NCBI RefSeq assembly: GCF_000156335.1
Contig: NZ_DS999213.1
Location: 875,456 to 939,455 of the forward strand
Length of the DNA stretch: 64,000 nt
Source: Roseobacter sp. GAI101
Lineage (GTDB): Bacteria > Pseudomonadota > Alphaproteobacteria > Rhodobacterales > Rhodobacteraceae
Direction: 5' to 3'
The notes under the pieces were generated by a model. The model saw only the letters and a list, made by a program, of their open reading frames with translations. It did no database searches and was not told the DNA's origin. The translations under genes and the position numbers were made by a program. Of the stretch, positions 18,507-28,668 are shown in pieces. Position 1 is the first letter of the stretch; each line of letters opens with the position of its first letter.

Positions 18507-20804
18507 TCAACGCATTTGCCGGTGAACCGTATTGGTCAGGTCCGTCAAAGAAAACGGCTTTGGCAGGAAGACCGAATTCGGGATCGCCATCTGGGCGGCT
18601 TCGAAACTATCCTCGGCATAGCCTGATACGAACACCACCGGGACACCGGGTCGACATTTAAGCGCCTCGCGGACCCAGCTTGGGCCGTCCATGCCGGGCA
18701 TGATCACATCCGTGACGAAGACGTCGATGTTCAGTGTCTCGTCTTCAAGGGTCTTCAGCGCCACTTCGGCTGAATCCGCCTCAAGCACAGTATAACCTCG
18801 CATCCGCAAGGCCCGGCTGGCAAAGGCGCGCACCGGGGCCTCGTCTTCGACCAGCAGCACGATGCCGTCATCATGTTTCGTCGTCACCGCCAAGGGCGCG
18901 GGAATGGCTTGCTTCTCGGTCACAACGGTTTGTGCCATCACCGGGAAATACAGCGTGAAGACAGTCCCGACCCCTACTGTGCTATCGACGAAAATGAAGC
19001 CGCCTGATTGCTTGATGATGCCATAGGCCGTCGAAAGGCCCAGCCCTGTGCCCTCGCCTGTGCGCTTGGTTGTGAAAAAAGGTTCGAACACCTTTTGCAG
19101 CTTGTCTGCAGAAATCCCGTGCCCTTCATCGGCGACTTGCACCGTGACGTATTTCCCCGGAGGAACCGTCACGCGGTCTCGGGTCAACCCTTCGGTCAAG
19201 TCGACTGTTTCGGTGCAAATCCGAATTTCGCCCCCCGACGGCATTGCGTCGCGTGCATTCACAACCAGGTTCATCAACACCTGTTCAAGCTGCCGTTTGT
19301 CCGCGCGAATGGGATTCAAGATCGGGTCATGGCTCAGGGTCAACGTGACTTTCTCGCCGACAAGCCGGTTCAGCAAGTGCGTCAGATCAGCAAGCGTATC
19401 ACGCATGTTCAGGGTTTCGGGGCGCAAGGTCTGTTTGCGCGAAAACGCCAGCAATTGCCCGACCAAGGCAGCGGCCCTGTTGGCATTCTGGTTGATCTGC
19501 ACCAAATCGCTAAAGTCCGGATCGCCCTGATCGTGCCGCAATAACAACAGGTCGCAATGTCCTGAAATCGCAGTCAAAAGATTATTGAAATCATGCGCAA
19601 CACCCCCTGCAAGCTGCCCGATGGCCTGCATCTTCTGGCTCTGCACAAATTGGGCCTCAAGCGTCTTCAGCTCTGTCGCGTCATTCAGGACCGCAACCAG
19701 TGCTGGCGCGCCTTGCTCTGTGACAAGGTTTAAAGTGACCTGCACGAAGACCTCGCGATCATCCCGCTTGAGCCGCAAGAACTCTGATTTCTGCACCAGA
19801 CGCCCCTCCAGTGTCTCAGCCAGCCAATCGTTGATCGACCGCCCCAGACCCTCCATCAGGTCGGTCAGGTGGCCTTCGGATGTCAGCGACGCACCAATCA
19901 ATTTGGACGCCATTGTATTGTAAGAAAGAATAGTCCCGTCAGGTGCAACCTTGATCAGCGGGATCGGCAGCTGTTGAAACGCTTGCCAACCCAGATCAGC
20001 CGAATGCCCCGGATGGCCCGGCAGCAAATAAAGTGCTCGCCGCCCTGCACCGGCGGGGACATCGGCCACCATCATCACTTCGGACCCATGGGTGGTCACA
20101 ACCTCGGCCAAGGTGCCATGCGCCACGGGCAGTTTCTTGAACAGCCGGTCCAACGTCTTGACCCGCGCGCCCACCAGACCGCGTGCGGCGTCGTTCATGA
20201 ACAGCACCGCACCGGAACGCCCCACCATCAACATCGGCAAAAGCTGCTCGTTCGCGAAGCGTTTCTGCTGTGTCTTCTCCTGAATTGTCTCAAGCCGCCA
20301 AAGAAAGCCGGCAGGTACCCGATGCGCGGACAGCCGCATCTGACCGTCCTTGGTCACGATATCTTCCCTGGCGGAGCCGGTTTGCGTGGCGCGGGTTTGC
20401 AACCGAAAGACAATTGCGGCGGGATTGGCGAACTGGCTCGACAGCAGCGCCGTCACGGTCTGCGCCCCATGGTCCTGAAACATGGCCGAAGCCGCCATAT
20501 TCTGCGCTGTCAGAACGCCGTTTTCAGTGGCGAACATGCTTGGGCTGGCGTCATTTGCGATAAAATCAACCACCACGGCCTGGGCATTGCGGGATCTTCG
20601 ATTCCGTATTCCGACCGAAACCAGCTTGCAAAGCGCCACAAACGCGGTGGCCCCGGCGATCGAGATCAGCAAGACCGCCAGAAACTGCGTCGGCGCGAAA
20701 TAAGCTGTCCCACTTGCAAGTACCGAAAAAGACATAAGCAAAAACAGTCGCTTACGCTCAGACCTATCTGAAAATCCAAGTTGAACTGACAAAAGTGTCC
20801 CCAT
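18507..20804 (-). CDS. cckA: Cell-cycle hybrid histidine kinase CckA
   Basis: A 765-residue membrane hybrid kinase that feeds the ChpT-CtrA phosphorelay in Alphaproteobacteria. Two N-terminal membrane helices (about residues 20-37 and 41-60), PAS-like domains (about 175-390), a DHp domain with H404 in GGVAHDFNNLL, a CA domain (N-box NLVVNARDAMP, G-boxes ADEGHGIS and GTGLGLSTAYGI), and a receiver with D699 in VTDVIMPGMDG. The DHp and CA sequences are CckA-like. A CtrA-type site lies 38 nt upstream. In Rhodobacterales this relay governs motility and gene-transfer-agent genes more than viability (family knowledge). Confidence 0.93.
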   Translation of the reverse strand: MGTLLSVQLGFSDRSERKRLFLLMSFSVLASGTAYFAPTQFLAVLLISIAGATAFVALCKLVSVGIRNRRSRNAQAVVVDFIANDASPSMFATENGVLTAQNMAASAMFQDHGAQTVTALLSSQFANPAAIVFRLQTRATQTGSAREDIVTKDGQMRLSAHRVPAGFLWRLETIQEKTQQKRFANEQLLPMLMVGRSGAVLFMNDAARGLVGARVKTLDRLFKKLPVAHGTLAEVVTTHGSEVMMVADVPAGAGRRALYLLPGHPGHSADLGWQAFQQLPIPLIKVAPDGTILSYNTMASKLIGASLTSEGHLTDLMEGLGRSINDWLAETLEGRLVQKSEFLRLKRDDREVFVQVTLNLVTEQGAPALVAVLNDATELKTLEAQFVQSQKMQAIGQLAGGVAHDFNNLLTAISGHCDLLLLRHDQGDPDFSDLVQINQNANRAAALVGQLLAFSRKQTLRPETLNMRDTLADLTHLLNRLVGEKVTLTLSHDPILNPIRADKRQLEQVLMNLVVNARDAMPSGGEIRICTETVDLTEGLTRDRVTVPPGKYVTVQVADEGHGISADKLQKVFEPFFTTKRTGEGTGLGLSTAYGIIKQSGGFIFVDSTVGVGTVFTLYFPVMAQTVVTEKQAIPAPLAVTTKHDDGIVLLVEDEAPVRAFASRALRMRGYTVLEADSAEVALKTLEDETLNIDVFVTDVIMPGMDGPSWVREALKCRPGVPVVFVSGYAEDSFEAAQMAIPNSVFLPKPFSLTDLTNTVHRQMR

Positions 20805-20841
20805 CCGTAATGAACCACAGGATCATCTACGCGCAGGAAGG

Positions 20842-20856
20842 TTAACCAGCTATTAA
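20842..20856. promoter_or_regulatory. CtrA-type binding site upstream of cckA
   Basis: TTAA-CCAGCTA-TTAA matches the full CtrA consensus TTAA-N7-TTAA, 38 nt before the cckA ATG. It suggests feedback of CtrA on its own kinase. Confidence 0.7.
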
Positions 20857-20905
20857 TCTTAGACCAATCACCAAGCAAACACGCTTAGCGAATTGATACA
20901 TGTAT

Positions 20906-22066
20906 TTATACACGCATCAAGTGTGTTGTGTAAAATCCATCACCGTGTTCATCGACGTCAAACCGTTGCTCAAAGGTGCTTTTCCAGTCCGGATGGCGGG
21001 TCAGAAACGCTTTGATCCGGTCTTCGTTCTCAAACTTCAGGACCGAACAGGTTGCATAGACAAGGCACCCGTTTTCTGTGGTCAATTCGGCTGCCGCATC
21101 CAGAATGCTATCCTGAATATGCGTCAATTCCTCCAGCCGTGCCGCAGTCAGGGTCCATTTGCCTTCCGCCGACCGCCGCCAGGCACCGCTGCCCGAACAC
21201 GGGGCGTCGCACAGAACGACGTCAAACGGGGCCTTCGCCGGCAGATCTTCGGTTTCAATCTGGGGGATGACGCAGCCCGCACGCGCGGCGCGGGCGGGCA
21301 GATCGCTCATCCGGCGCGGGTCAATATCATGGGCAAAGACTTCGGTACCGGGGTACATCGCGATGCCCAACGCCTTGCCACCACCGCCCGCACAATAGTC
21401 CAGCACACGGCCTGCTTTGGGCATGGCTGCAACGATCGCTTGGCTGGACGCGTCCTGAAGTTCAACTTTGCCCTCCAAGTATAGGGGAGAATTGCGAATT
21501 TTACGTTCGCCTTCGACCACCGTCAGGGCTGAGGGTGCGCGCGGATTGGCCCGTGTATCGATCCCCAGATCAGACAGCTGCGCCGAAACAGAGCCCGGAT
21601 TGCTTTGGGCCAGATTGACCCGCAGCGTGATCGGCGCACGCGATTGCAGCGCGAAGGCCACGGCTTCGGCCTGATCGCCAAGCGATTCATTGAAATCGGG
21701 AATGATCCAATCCGGCAAATTCCACAGTGTCGCAGTATCGGTTGGCGCGTCCGGAACGGTCTGCTCGGCGTCGGCAAGCGGCTGCGGTGCGTGCCCTTCA
21801 CCCGTAAAAAGCGTTTCAAGATCAGCACCTTGCGCACGCAACAGGCCGATCATCAGCGCCCTGCCGGTTTCGCCACCGCCGAAATACGCAGCAGTGCGGC
21901 GCTGGCGCAGCACGTCAAAGACGTAATCGCGCACGGCAGCGCGGTCCTTTGAACCGGCAAACCGACTGCTGCGCGCCCAGCGGGTCATCGCCTGCTCGGC
22001 TGGCAGCCCTTCGGCCATGGCGTTCAGAATCTCGATGGCGGCCGATACGCGTGCGCCGGGGGTCAT
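20906..22066 (-). CDS. RsmB-family rRNA (cytosine-C5) methyltransferase
   Basis: A 386-residue SAM-dependent RNA m5C methyltransferase of the RsmB/NOL1 family. The N-terminal NusB-like helical part carries the SRFAGSKDRAAVRDYVFD block; the catalytic domain has the SAM site LDYCAGGGGK, motif IV CDAPCSGSGAWRRS (first Cys pair) and motif VI YATCSVLKFEN with the catalytic cysteine. Ends HLMRV. In relatives guaB lies just upstream; here only a decayed guaB tail remains 63 nt before the start (22129-22170). Confidence 0.93.
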   Translation of the reverse strand: MTPGARVSAAIEILNAMAEGLPAEQAMTRWARSSRFAGSKDRAAVRDYVFDVLRQRRTAAYFGGGETGRALMIGLLRAQGADLETLFTGEGHAPQPLADAEQTVPDAPTDTATLWNLPDWIIPDFNESLGDQAEAVAFALQSRAPITLRVNLAQSNPGSVSAQLSDLGIDTRANPRAPSALTVVEGERKIRNSPLYLEGKVELQDASSQAIVAAMPKAGRVLDYCAGGGGKALGIAMYPGTEVFAHDIDPRRMSDLPARAARAGCVIPQIETEDLPAKAPFDVVLCDAPCSGSGAWRRSAEGKWTLTAARLEELTHIQDSILDAAAELTTENGCLVYATCSVLKFENEDRIKAFLTRHPDWKSTFEQRFDVDEHGDGFYTTHLMRV

Positions 22067-22128
22067 GTGTTTCTCACCAGAATTATGCCTTTCAAAGCAG
22101 CAGTGTAACCGACTTCTCGCCCTATCCC

Positions 22129-22170
22129 GTAGTTCGGACTTTTGCGGGTGAAATGGACGTCACGCATGTG
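22129..22170 (-). repeat. Decayed copy of the guaB 3' end (attachment-site-like)
   Basis: 42 nt aligned without gaps to 35532-35573 inside guaB, 34 of 42 identical by my count. On the minus strand it reads HMRDVHFTRKSPNY against [14 protein letters not shown] of guaB, and the guaB stop codon is lost. It marks where guaB formerly ended next to rsmB and forms one edge of the 22.1-35.5 kb accessory block. Confidence 0.75.
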
Positions 22171-23216
22171 CGTCACCTTTGCCTGATACGTCCCTATATT
22201 TATAGTCATATCTCACCCCGTCGCATCAGTTCGGGCCAGTCGAACCGCATTGGACCTCAGGTCTACACCCGTAAACGGCTGAATAGAAGGCCACTGTTCG
22301 CGTCCCGGAACATCTGCAACGTCACGCACCGGCTTCAATGTCGTCCTCTTATATAGATCTGTCGTCGGACTCCCAGCCTGGAATAGCTGGTGCATTATAC
22401 TGGCTGAAGTATCGAAGTGCCCAATGACCGCAGAAATAACGGCGTCACTTGCGCGTTCCTCCGGCCCATCGGCAAATCTGCGACGGATCGAATGCCAGCT
22501 TGGACCTACCTCACCTGTTTTCAGGTCCTTATCGATACCGATTTCTTGACCAGGCTCTGTATCAGCGGCACCCTGTGTCGATATCCGACTGCAAGCGCCC
22601 GATCTGAAGATTGAACAAGATCGTCACCGCCCTGTGCATCAGTCGGACGCAGGCGTGGCTTGCAGTCTTTAGTCAGCACATTCAACTTTGACTTCGCATT
22701 GCCCGGCCGAATGCGCCCTTGCACCCGCGCGCGGAAAGCGGAACCCATACGAGACATTCTGACATCCCACATGTGCACCTTTGATAGAGTTTCCTTCTGT
22801 TGCCGAACAGACGGAAACGCTCCGGCGCAAGGCGTTTACTCGCCTTGCTCGAAACCCAGCCATACGTCACTAAACGTTGGATTTTTGCCGCTGTCGGGAG
22901 AGATCACGTCCGCACAGTCGGCAAGAGCGCGAATTCCCGTTATCGCGACACTACGACTGAACGGTTTCCGGACACCTCTAAGTATACAATGTCATACGGC
23001 GCGCCTTTGTGAATGCACCTTGTTTCGTACCTCGTGCCGGCATGAAAGCATACGCCTGAAACTCCGCGCGTTTGAGGCGACGATATTGTTGAGATTCAAT
23101 CAAATCTGGCTAAAGTCTTATTTGAAGCAATTATTACACGAAGGGCCGTACATCTTGATCATGCGTTCATTGCGCGTGGGAATCGTTCAGAAAATAACCG
23201 AGAGGAAGAACACCGC
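22171..23216. other. Gene-free stretch, about 1 kb
   Basis: Only short open frames with poor starts (for example 22660-23376 on plus, 22521-22778 on minus), none with recognisable motifs or a good ribosome site. It probably holds decayed DNA at the edge of the accessory block, with the promoter of the next operon near its right end. Confidence 0.55.
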
Positions 23217-24662
23217 ATGCGGACCGCCCCAGGAAAGCGAGTTGCAAGAAATGCTTCTGTCTTCATTCTTCTCATTGCTTTGGGATGGCACCCGGCCCAT
23301 GCGCAAGATCAAGATCCGATGCTCTTTCACGACGAGAATGGCCTCAAGATACGCGGGCATCTTCAGTTTGGCCTGAACGCAGTCACCGAGGATAATCTGT
23401 TCTGGGATCTTGCCGCGACAACCGCGCCGGCAGGCGGGTTCGATCCGGATACGGCGTGGCTGGAAGGCTACATCAAACCCGGCATCAGCTTTGAATACCA
23501 GCTTGATGCAGGCGCGGTGTTCTATGGCAAGCTTTCTGCCGTGGCATCCTACACATGGGGAAAAGACGCCTTTGATACCGGCGACACAGGGACCCTGACG
23601 CTCGAGGAAGCCTATCTCGCGATGCGGGGCGATCTTGGCAGCGGGCTATCTTATGATCTGTCGCTGGGGCCACGCGAATTGACGCTCGGCACCGGGATGC
23701 TGATCGCCAACGGTGCCACCAGCGGGTTCGAGCGCGGGGCGTTGAAATTAGGGCCGCGCAAGGCGTGGGAACGGGCCGCCATCGGCCGATTATCGTCTGC
23801 AAACGTCACCGGAACGGCCTTTTACCTCGATCCGAATGAATTGCCGTCCACCGATGGGCAGAACGCACTGGCGGGCTTTGATCTGCGCTACGATGCCCCT
23901 CAGGGTGGCTATCTGGGCGCAACTTATGTCGATGTCGTCAGCTCCAACTCGCCCTACCCGCAAGCCGCGCCGGGTGGGGTCGGACCGCCTGCCGTAACAC
24001 CTGGCGCACGGCAGGATACCAGGACGATGAACCTATATGCCAGCACCAACCTTTTCGCGGAAGCGTTGGAGAATTGGGTGTTCACCGGCGATTTCGCGTA
24101 CCAATGGAATGATCGCATCGATATGAAAGCGAGGGCTGGACGTGTGACCGCTGGCTACACCTTTGCCCATCTGCCATCGACGCCGAAACTGACCTTCGGC
24201 TATCAAACATTTTCAGGTGATGACCCGAACACGACGACCCTCGAACGGTTCGATCCGCTTTACTACCAAGGCAGCCCAAGCGCCTGGGCGACGGGGTCGA
24301 AATCCGCCTCGACCTTCATCAATTCAAACGTGAACGCACTGACGCTGGCTTTGCGGTTGCAGCCGACACGGCAGGACACATGGACACTGCGCTATGCGCA
24401 TATACGGGCGAATGAACTAAATAGCCCGGTCCAATTCGGTCAGGCGACGCGCGTCGATGTGAACGGAAACGTGGTTTCCGGGGTCACCAATGCGCATCTC
24501 GCGGATGACCTGTTCCTCGAATACAGCCGAATTATCAATCGCAACACGTTCCTGACAGCCGGTGTGTCGGTTTCCTTTCCCGGAAAGGCCATCGACAACG
24601 TAATCGGCAGGAGCGCAGCCCCATGGACAGGAGGTTTTGTCAATGTTGTCTTCAACTTCTAA
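23217..24662 (+). CDS. Outer-membrane beta-barrel protein (alginate-export/porin-like)
   Basis: A 481-residue exported protein: signal peptide VARNASVFILLIALGWHPAHA cut near residue 29, then many amphipathic aromatic-ended strands and a C-terminal Phe (NVVFNF), the usual signature of an outer-membrane barrel. LTLEEAYLAMRGDLG...GPRELTLGTGMLIANG resembles the alginate-export (AlgE-like) barrel family. It starts with GCATGCGG preceded by GAGAGGAAG. It leads a three-gene operon with a serine hydrolase (20-nt overlap) and an MscS channel. It probably passes a small solute or oligomer across the outer membrane; the solute is not known. Confidence 0.82.
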   Translation: MRTAPGKRVARNASVFILLIALGWHPAHAQDQDPMLFHDENGLKIRGHLQFGLNAVTEDNLFWDLAATTAPAGGFDPDTAWLEGYIKPGISFEYQLDAGAVFYGKLSAVASYTWGKDAFDTGDTGTLTLEEAYLAMRGDLGSGLSYDLSLGPRELTLGTGMLIANGATSGFERGALKLGPRKAWERAAIGRLSSANVTGTAFYLDPNELPSTDGQNALAGFDLRYDAPQGGYLGATYVDVVSSNSPYPQAAPGGVGPPAVTPGARQDTRTMNLYASTNLFAEALENWVFTGDFAYQWNDRIDMKARAGRVTAGYTFAHLPSTPKLTFGYQTFSGDDPNTTTLERFDPLYYQGSPSAWATGSKSASTFINSNVNALTLALRLQPTRQDTWTLRYAHIRANELNSPVQFGQATRVDVNGNVVSGVTNAHLADDLFLEYSRIINRNTFLTAGVSVSFPGKAIDNVIGRSAAPWTGGFVNVVFNF

Positions 24663-25983
24663 TCTGATCGCTCTGGTGATCTCGGTGACCGTCGCACTGG
24701 GCTCAACGTCCGGCGCGTCTGCGCAATCCGCGCCGCTGTCGGCGCAGGACTCTGATCCGAACCTGATGGGATGGATGCAAGGTTTCCCGCCTTCCGAAGA
24801 CAAGTTGATCACGCAGCCTGACGCGAACTATTTCAGCTTTCCCAAATTGCGCTGGTCAGTGTGCCATTTGCGCGAATTCCTACCCACCGAGGAGATCAGC
24901 CGCGGCCTAGGCGGACCGGCACCACTTGCCTACCCCTCGCCTCCGGTCTTTGCCCAGCTGGCCCGGGACATCGACGCGATCAGCTTCACGCCGATCGGTT
25001 CGGACCAGGAGATGACTTGGGAACAGAGCCTTTATGCAAACTACACCGACGGATTGTTGATCCTGCATGAGGGCAAAGTCGTTTACGAGCGCTACTTCGG
25101 CTGTCTCGAGGAAGACGGCAAGCACGCGATCATGTCCATGACGAAATCGATCACAGGCCTGCTGGGAGAAATCCTCGTGGCTGAAGGCGTTCTGGACGAC
25201 AAGCTGTTGGTACGGGATGTGATCCCCGAGATCGGCGACAGTGCCTTTGCCACCGCGACGGTACGGGAGGTCATGGATATGACCACAGGCGTCCAGTATT
25301 CCGAGAACTACGCGGACCCGAACGCCGACATCTGGGTTTACTCCGCCGCCGCAAGCCCGCTTCCCAAGCCCGAGGGCTATGAGGGCCCCAACGGGTATTG
25401 GGAATATCTCCAGCAGGTGAAGCCCGAGGGCGAGCACGGGGCTGAGTTCCACTACAAGACGATCAATTCGGACATGCTGGGTTGGATCATAAGCCGCGTG
25501 ACGGGAAAGGCCGTGACCGACCTCGCGTCCGACCGCCTCTGGGGCCGCATGGGGGCCGAGCAGGATGCCTACCAGACCGTGGACGGTAAAGGCGTGCCCT
25601 TCGCCGGAGGGGGTGTCACCGCAGGGCTGCGCGATCTGGGGCGGCTGGGACAACTGATGCTGAACAAGGGCGAGTTGAACGGCCAGCGCCTGTTCCCTGC
25701 CGAGGTGGTCGAGAAAATTGCCGCAGGCGGCGACCAGTCCAAGTTCGACGGCTTTCCAACAATCCCCAACGGAAGTTACACCAGCCAATGGTGGGTCTTT
25801 CACAATGATCACGGTGCCTATGCCGCACGCGGCGTTCACGGGCAGACGATCTATGTCGATCCCACGGCCAAGATGGTGCTGGTGCGGTTGGCGTCCTATC
25901 CGCGCGCTCAAAACGGCTTCATCGACCCGACTTCGCTCCCTGCCTATCAGGCCGTGGCGGAGTTCCTGATTGCGAAGGAATGA
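24643..25983 (+). CDS. Periplasmic serine hydrolase (class C beta-lactamase/NylB-like)
   Basis: A 446-residue protein with a signal peptide (MLSSTSNLIALVISVTVALG, cut after SGASA) and a beta-lactamase-fold catalytic domain: SxxK in SMTKSITGL, a Tyr-containing second motif near FHYKTINSDMLGW and a third-motif-like HGQTIYVDP. The layout fits the 6-aminohexanoate-dimer hydrolase (NylB) esterase/amidase group more than true AmpC. The ATG at 24643 is preceded by GGACAGGAGG at proper spacing and overlaps the porin end. It likely hydrolyses an ester or amide in the periplasm. Confidence 0.88.
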   Translation: MLSSTSNLIALVISVTVALGSTSGASAQSAPLSAQDSDPNLMGWMQGFPPSEDKLITQPDANYFSFPKLRWSVCHLREFLPTEEISRGLGGPAPLAYPSPPVFAQLARDIDAISFTPIGSDQEMTWEQSLYANYTDGLLILHEGKVVYERYFGCLEEDGKHAIMSMTKSITGLLGEILVAEGVLDDKLLVRDVIPEIGDSAFATATVREVMDMTTGVQYSENYADPNADIWVYSAAASPLPKPEGYEGPNGYWEYLQQVKPEGEHGAEFHYKTINSDMLGWIISRVTGKAVTDLASDRLWGRMGAEQDAYQTVDGKGVPFAGGGVTAGLRDLGRLGQLMLNKGELNGQRLFPAEVVEKIAAGGDQSKFDGFPTIPNGSYTSQWWVFHNDHGAYAARGVHGQTIYVDPTAKMVLVRLASYPRAQNGFIDPTSLPAYQAVAEFLIAKE

Positions 25984-27326
25984 GGACCGAAAATACAACG
26001 AGCCCCGGTAGACCAGAAGGGACAACGGCTTCTATCCGACAGGCTATGACGGGCTTTTTCAGCCTCATCCTGATTGGCCTGCTTGCTTTTACCGGTCCGG
26101 GCATCGCACAGGACGCCGGACCGGGATTACCAGCCGAACTACCTTCTTCCGCGCTGGCCGATCCCGGTGTGTCGACCGAAGAACTTGCATACCGCCTGAT
26201 ACCGCTGACAAAAGACGAACTTGAACCGCTTGCGATTGCGTGGCTGGGTATCGTCCAAGCCAAGACCAGAGAAATCGCGGAGAAACAGGTTGCCCTGTTG
26301 AACGATCCGTCCGCCGCTACAGACGCGGCCTATCAGGAAATTGCACGCATGGTTGAAAACCGCGCGGGCCTCTTCGAACGGTTTTCAATGGTTGTGACCG
26401 CTTTTGAGAGAAAAGCCGGCGACGAAACGGTTGTAGCCGAACTTCGTGCGTACCGCGACGCGGTCTTTTTCAGTGAAACCATACTTGCTAGCCCCAAGGC
26501 CATTGCGATTGCCGTACTGACCTGGCTGACGCGCACCGATGGTGGGCTGGCCATTGCAAAAAACATCGGCGTCATCCTTCTGGCGTTCTTGGCGCTGCTC
26601 TTCGTCTCGCGTTCCGCACGGGTTCTTGCCCGGCGATCCATTGGCCGCGTCCCGAAAATGTCCAAGCTCTTGGAAGCCTTCCTTGTCGGTGCCGTCTTCT
26701 GGCTGGTGATCGCGGTAGGGCTGCTGTTCGTGCTGGCGGCACTGGGTGTGAATGTCACGCCGCTTTTCGCCATGATCGGAGGGGCATCATTCATTCTCGC
26801 CTTTGCCTTCCAGGATACGCTGGGGAACCTCGCAAGCGGGCTGATGATAATGATCAACCGGCCCTTCGATGAGGGCGACTTTGTCCAGGTGGGCGGCGTT
26901 GGCGGGACGGTCCGATCCGTGAGCATCGTTGCGACGACCGTGACCACGCCTGACAATCAGGTGATCGTGATACCCAACAAGAACGTCTGGGGGAATGTCA
27001 TCACCAATCTCACGGCAAGCGACACGCGGCGCGTCGATCTGGTCTTTGGCATTTCCTATGAGGATTCGATCCCGGATGCTCGGCGCGTCATCGAAGAAAC
27101 CGTCAAACAGCACCCCTTGGTTCTGACGGAGCCGGAAACCGTTATCCGCGTTCACGAGCTCGCTGCCAGCTCTGTCAATTTTGTCTGCCGCCCCTGGACG
27201 AAAACCGCCGACTACTGGACCGTGTACTGGGATCTGACACAGCGGATGAAGGAAGCTTTTGGTGAGGCGGGCATCTCGATCCCCTACCCTCAGCAGGATG
27301 TTCGCATCAGGAGCAAAGACAGGTGA
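25980..27326 (+). CDS. MscS-family mechanosensitive channel
   Basis: A 448-residue inner-membrane protein. A signal-like first helix (about residues 23-43) leads to a periplasmic domain of about 120 residues, then three transmembrane helices (about 190-290) with the MscS pore-lining segment IGGASFILAFAFQDTLGNLASGLMI split over TM3, the beta domain NRPFDEGDFVQVGGVGG and the C-terminal alpha/beta domain. Its ATG overlaps the hydrolase stop (ATGA). The extended periplasmic N-terminus is larger than in E. coli MscS. Confidence 0.93.
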   Translation: MRTENTTSPGRPEGTTASIRQAMTGFFSLILIGLLAFTGPGIAQDAGPGLPAELPSSALADPGVSTEELAYRLIPLTKDELEPLAIAWLGIVQAKTREIAEKQVALLNDPSAATDAAYQEIARMVENRAGLFERFSMVVTAFERKAGDETVVAELRAYRDAVFFSETILASPKAIAIAVLTWLTRTDGGLAIAKNIGVILLAFLALLFVSRSARVLARRSIGRVPKMSKLLEAFLVGAVFWLVIAVGLLFVLAALGVNVTPLFAMIGGASFILAFAFQDTLGNLASGLMIMINRPFDEGDFVQVGGVGGTVRSVSIVATTVTTPDNQVIVIPNKNVWGNVITNLTASDTRRVDLVFGISYEDSIPDARRVIEETVKQHPLVLTEPETVIRVHELAASSVNFVCRPWTKTADYWTVYWDLTQRMKEAFGEAGISIPYPQQDVRIRSKDR

Positions 27327-27613
27327 TGTCAGGTCTTAGCAAAGGACCGCCCCAAACGGGACATTCTAAACATGCAGGAATTCCGGTAAGATCACGGGTC
27401 AGCCGGGCGCTTGAAGTCGGCAACCGAAGCCGCACCGGTTTGCTGGACAGCGAGGAGCTGGGACGATTTGGCATCTGCCTGATTGGAGTGCAAATTCGTG
27501 TATGCAGCGGAGGCAGGCAACTACCAAAGACTTACCTTGCCAGCAGTCGCATTGCTGAAATCGGATAACATGGCTTTGACGCCAAACTGAGCACGTCTGG
27601 ACCGACAATTGGG

Positions 27614-28504
27614 TCACTCAACCGGCGCGAGGTCACGGTCTTGCCGCGGTGACCGGCCAAATTTGCGAGAATATTCTCTCGAAAACTGCGCCGAGCTTTC
27701 GTAGCCAACTCCGAACGCGATCTCCGACACTTTCGCGCTGGAAGTGTGGAGCGCATCGCGCGCGCGCAGCAGGCGGAGGTCCTTTTGATATTGCAGCGGC
27801 GATGTGCCGGTCACAGCCTTGAATTGCTCAAAAAACGCCGAACTGCTCATACCGACGTCGCGGGCCAGATCCTTGATCACGATTGCCTTGGAAAGATTGG
27901 TTTGTATCCCCCGTGTGGCCCGAAAAATACGGCTGGCCGTGCTTTCGTGCCAAAGCAGTTTATGCAGCGTGTCGCCCTGTGGCCCCATCAACAATCGGGC
28001 GTGGATTTCGCGGGCGGTAATCGGGGCCAGTAGACGCCGCGCCGCGTCGGTCTCGCATTGGTCAAAATAGCGCCGCAGCGCGTCTTCGATCCCTTCGTCC
28101 GTATCGCATAGATGAATTGAAAACGGGTCCGAAGGCCTGCTGTCCGACGACGGCAATACATCCGGTGCCAAAGAGCGGAGCAGGTCCAGATCAAGCGGGA
28201 AGACAAGCGCGATGTAAGGTGCCTCTGGCGTCGCTTCGGTGATCCGCGAGAGAACCGGCATGGCATGGCTGACGATCAGGGACTGTCCGGCGTGCACGGT
28301 TATCGTCTTTGCGCTTGTCGCCACGGCCTTGGCACCTTGCAGGATAAGGCAAAGCAGCGGGCGGTAGACGGTCGCGTTCTGGCCCGAGGGGGCCTCAAAG
28401 CGCAGCAGATGCGTCCCGCTGTCCGTATGAGGCATCGCGCCCTGTCGCACCCCCGATTGATCGAGGATCTGTGACACGCCGTTCAGAAGTGTTTCAGGTG
28501 TCAT
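27614..28504 (-). CDS. AraC-family transcriptional regulator
   Basis: A 296-residue regulator with an N-terminal AraC_N cupin-like sensor (LLRFEAPSGQNATVYRPLLCLILQG; FPLDLDLL) and C-terminal twin HTH (LARDVGMSSSAFFEQFKAVTG and VSEIAFGVGYESSAQFSREYSRKFG). The ATG at 28504 follows GGGGGAAGG; the frame runs further upstream to 28666 without similarity. It diverges from two SDR genes, the usual layout for an AraC_N regulator controlling an oxidoreductase. Confidence 0.92.
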   Translation of the reverse strand: MTPETLLNGVSQILDQSGVRQGAMPHTDSGTHLLRFEAPSGQNATVYRPLLCLILQGAKAVATSAKTITVHAGQSLIVSHAMPVLSRITEATPEAPYIALVFPLDLDLLRSLAPDVLPSSDSRPSDPFSIHLCDTDEGIEDALRRYFDQCETDAARRLLAPITAREIHARLLMGPQGDTLHKLLWHESTASRIFRATRGIQTNLSKAIVIKDLARDVGMSSSAFFEQFKAVTGTSPLQYQKDLRLLRARDALHTSSAKVSEIAFGVGYESSAQFSREYSRKFGRSPRQDRDLAPVE

Positions 28505-28668
28505 GACCTTCCCCCTTGCTCTGCCTCTGACCCCTAGCACGGAAAGAAACGAGAATTTATCAAATAAAGCAAAGCATGGAGGATTGTACAAGAAAACCGG
28601 ACAAATCGGAAAGATCACAAACATGGCTACAACTATTGTGTCCTTATCAATATGAAGGGACCGCAAGA

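Noticed and set aside
22660..23376. 238-codon plus frame before the outer-membrane barrel gene
   Set aside because: No motif, poor start, and it overlaps the signal peptide of the real gene in another frame.
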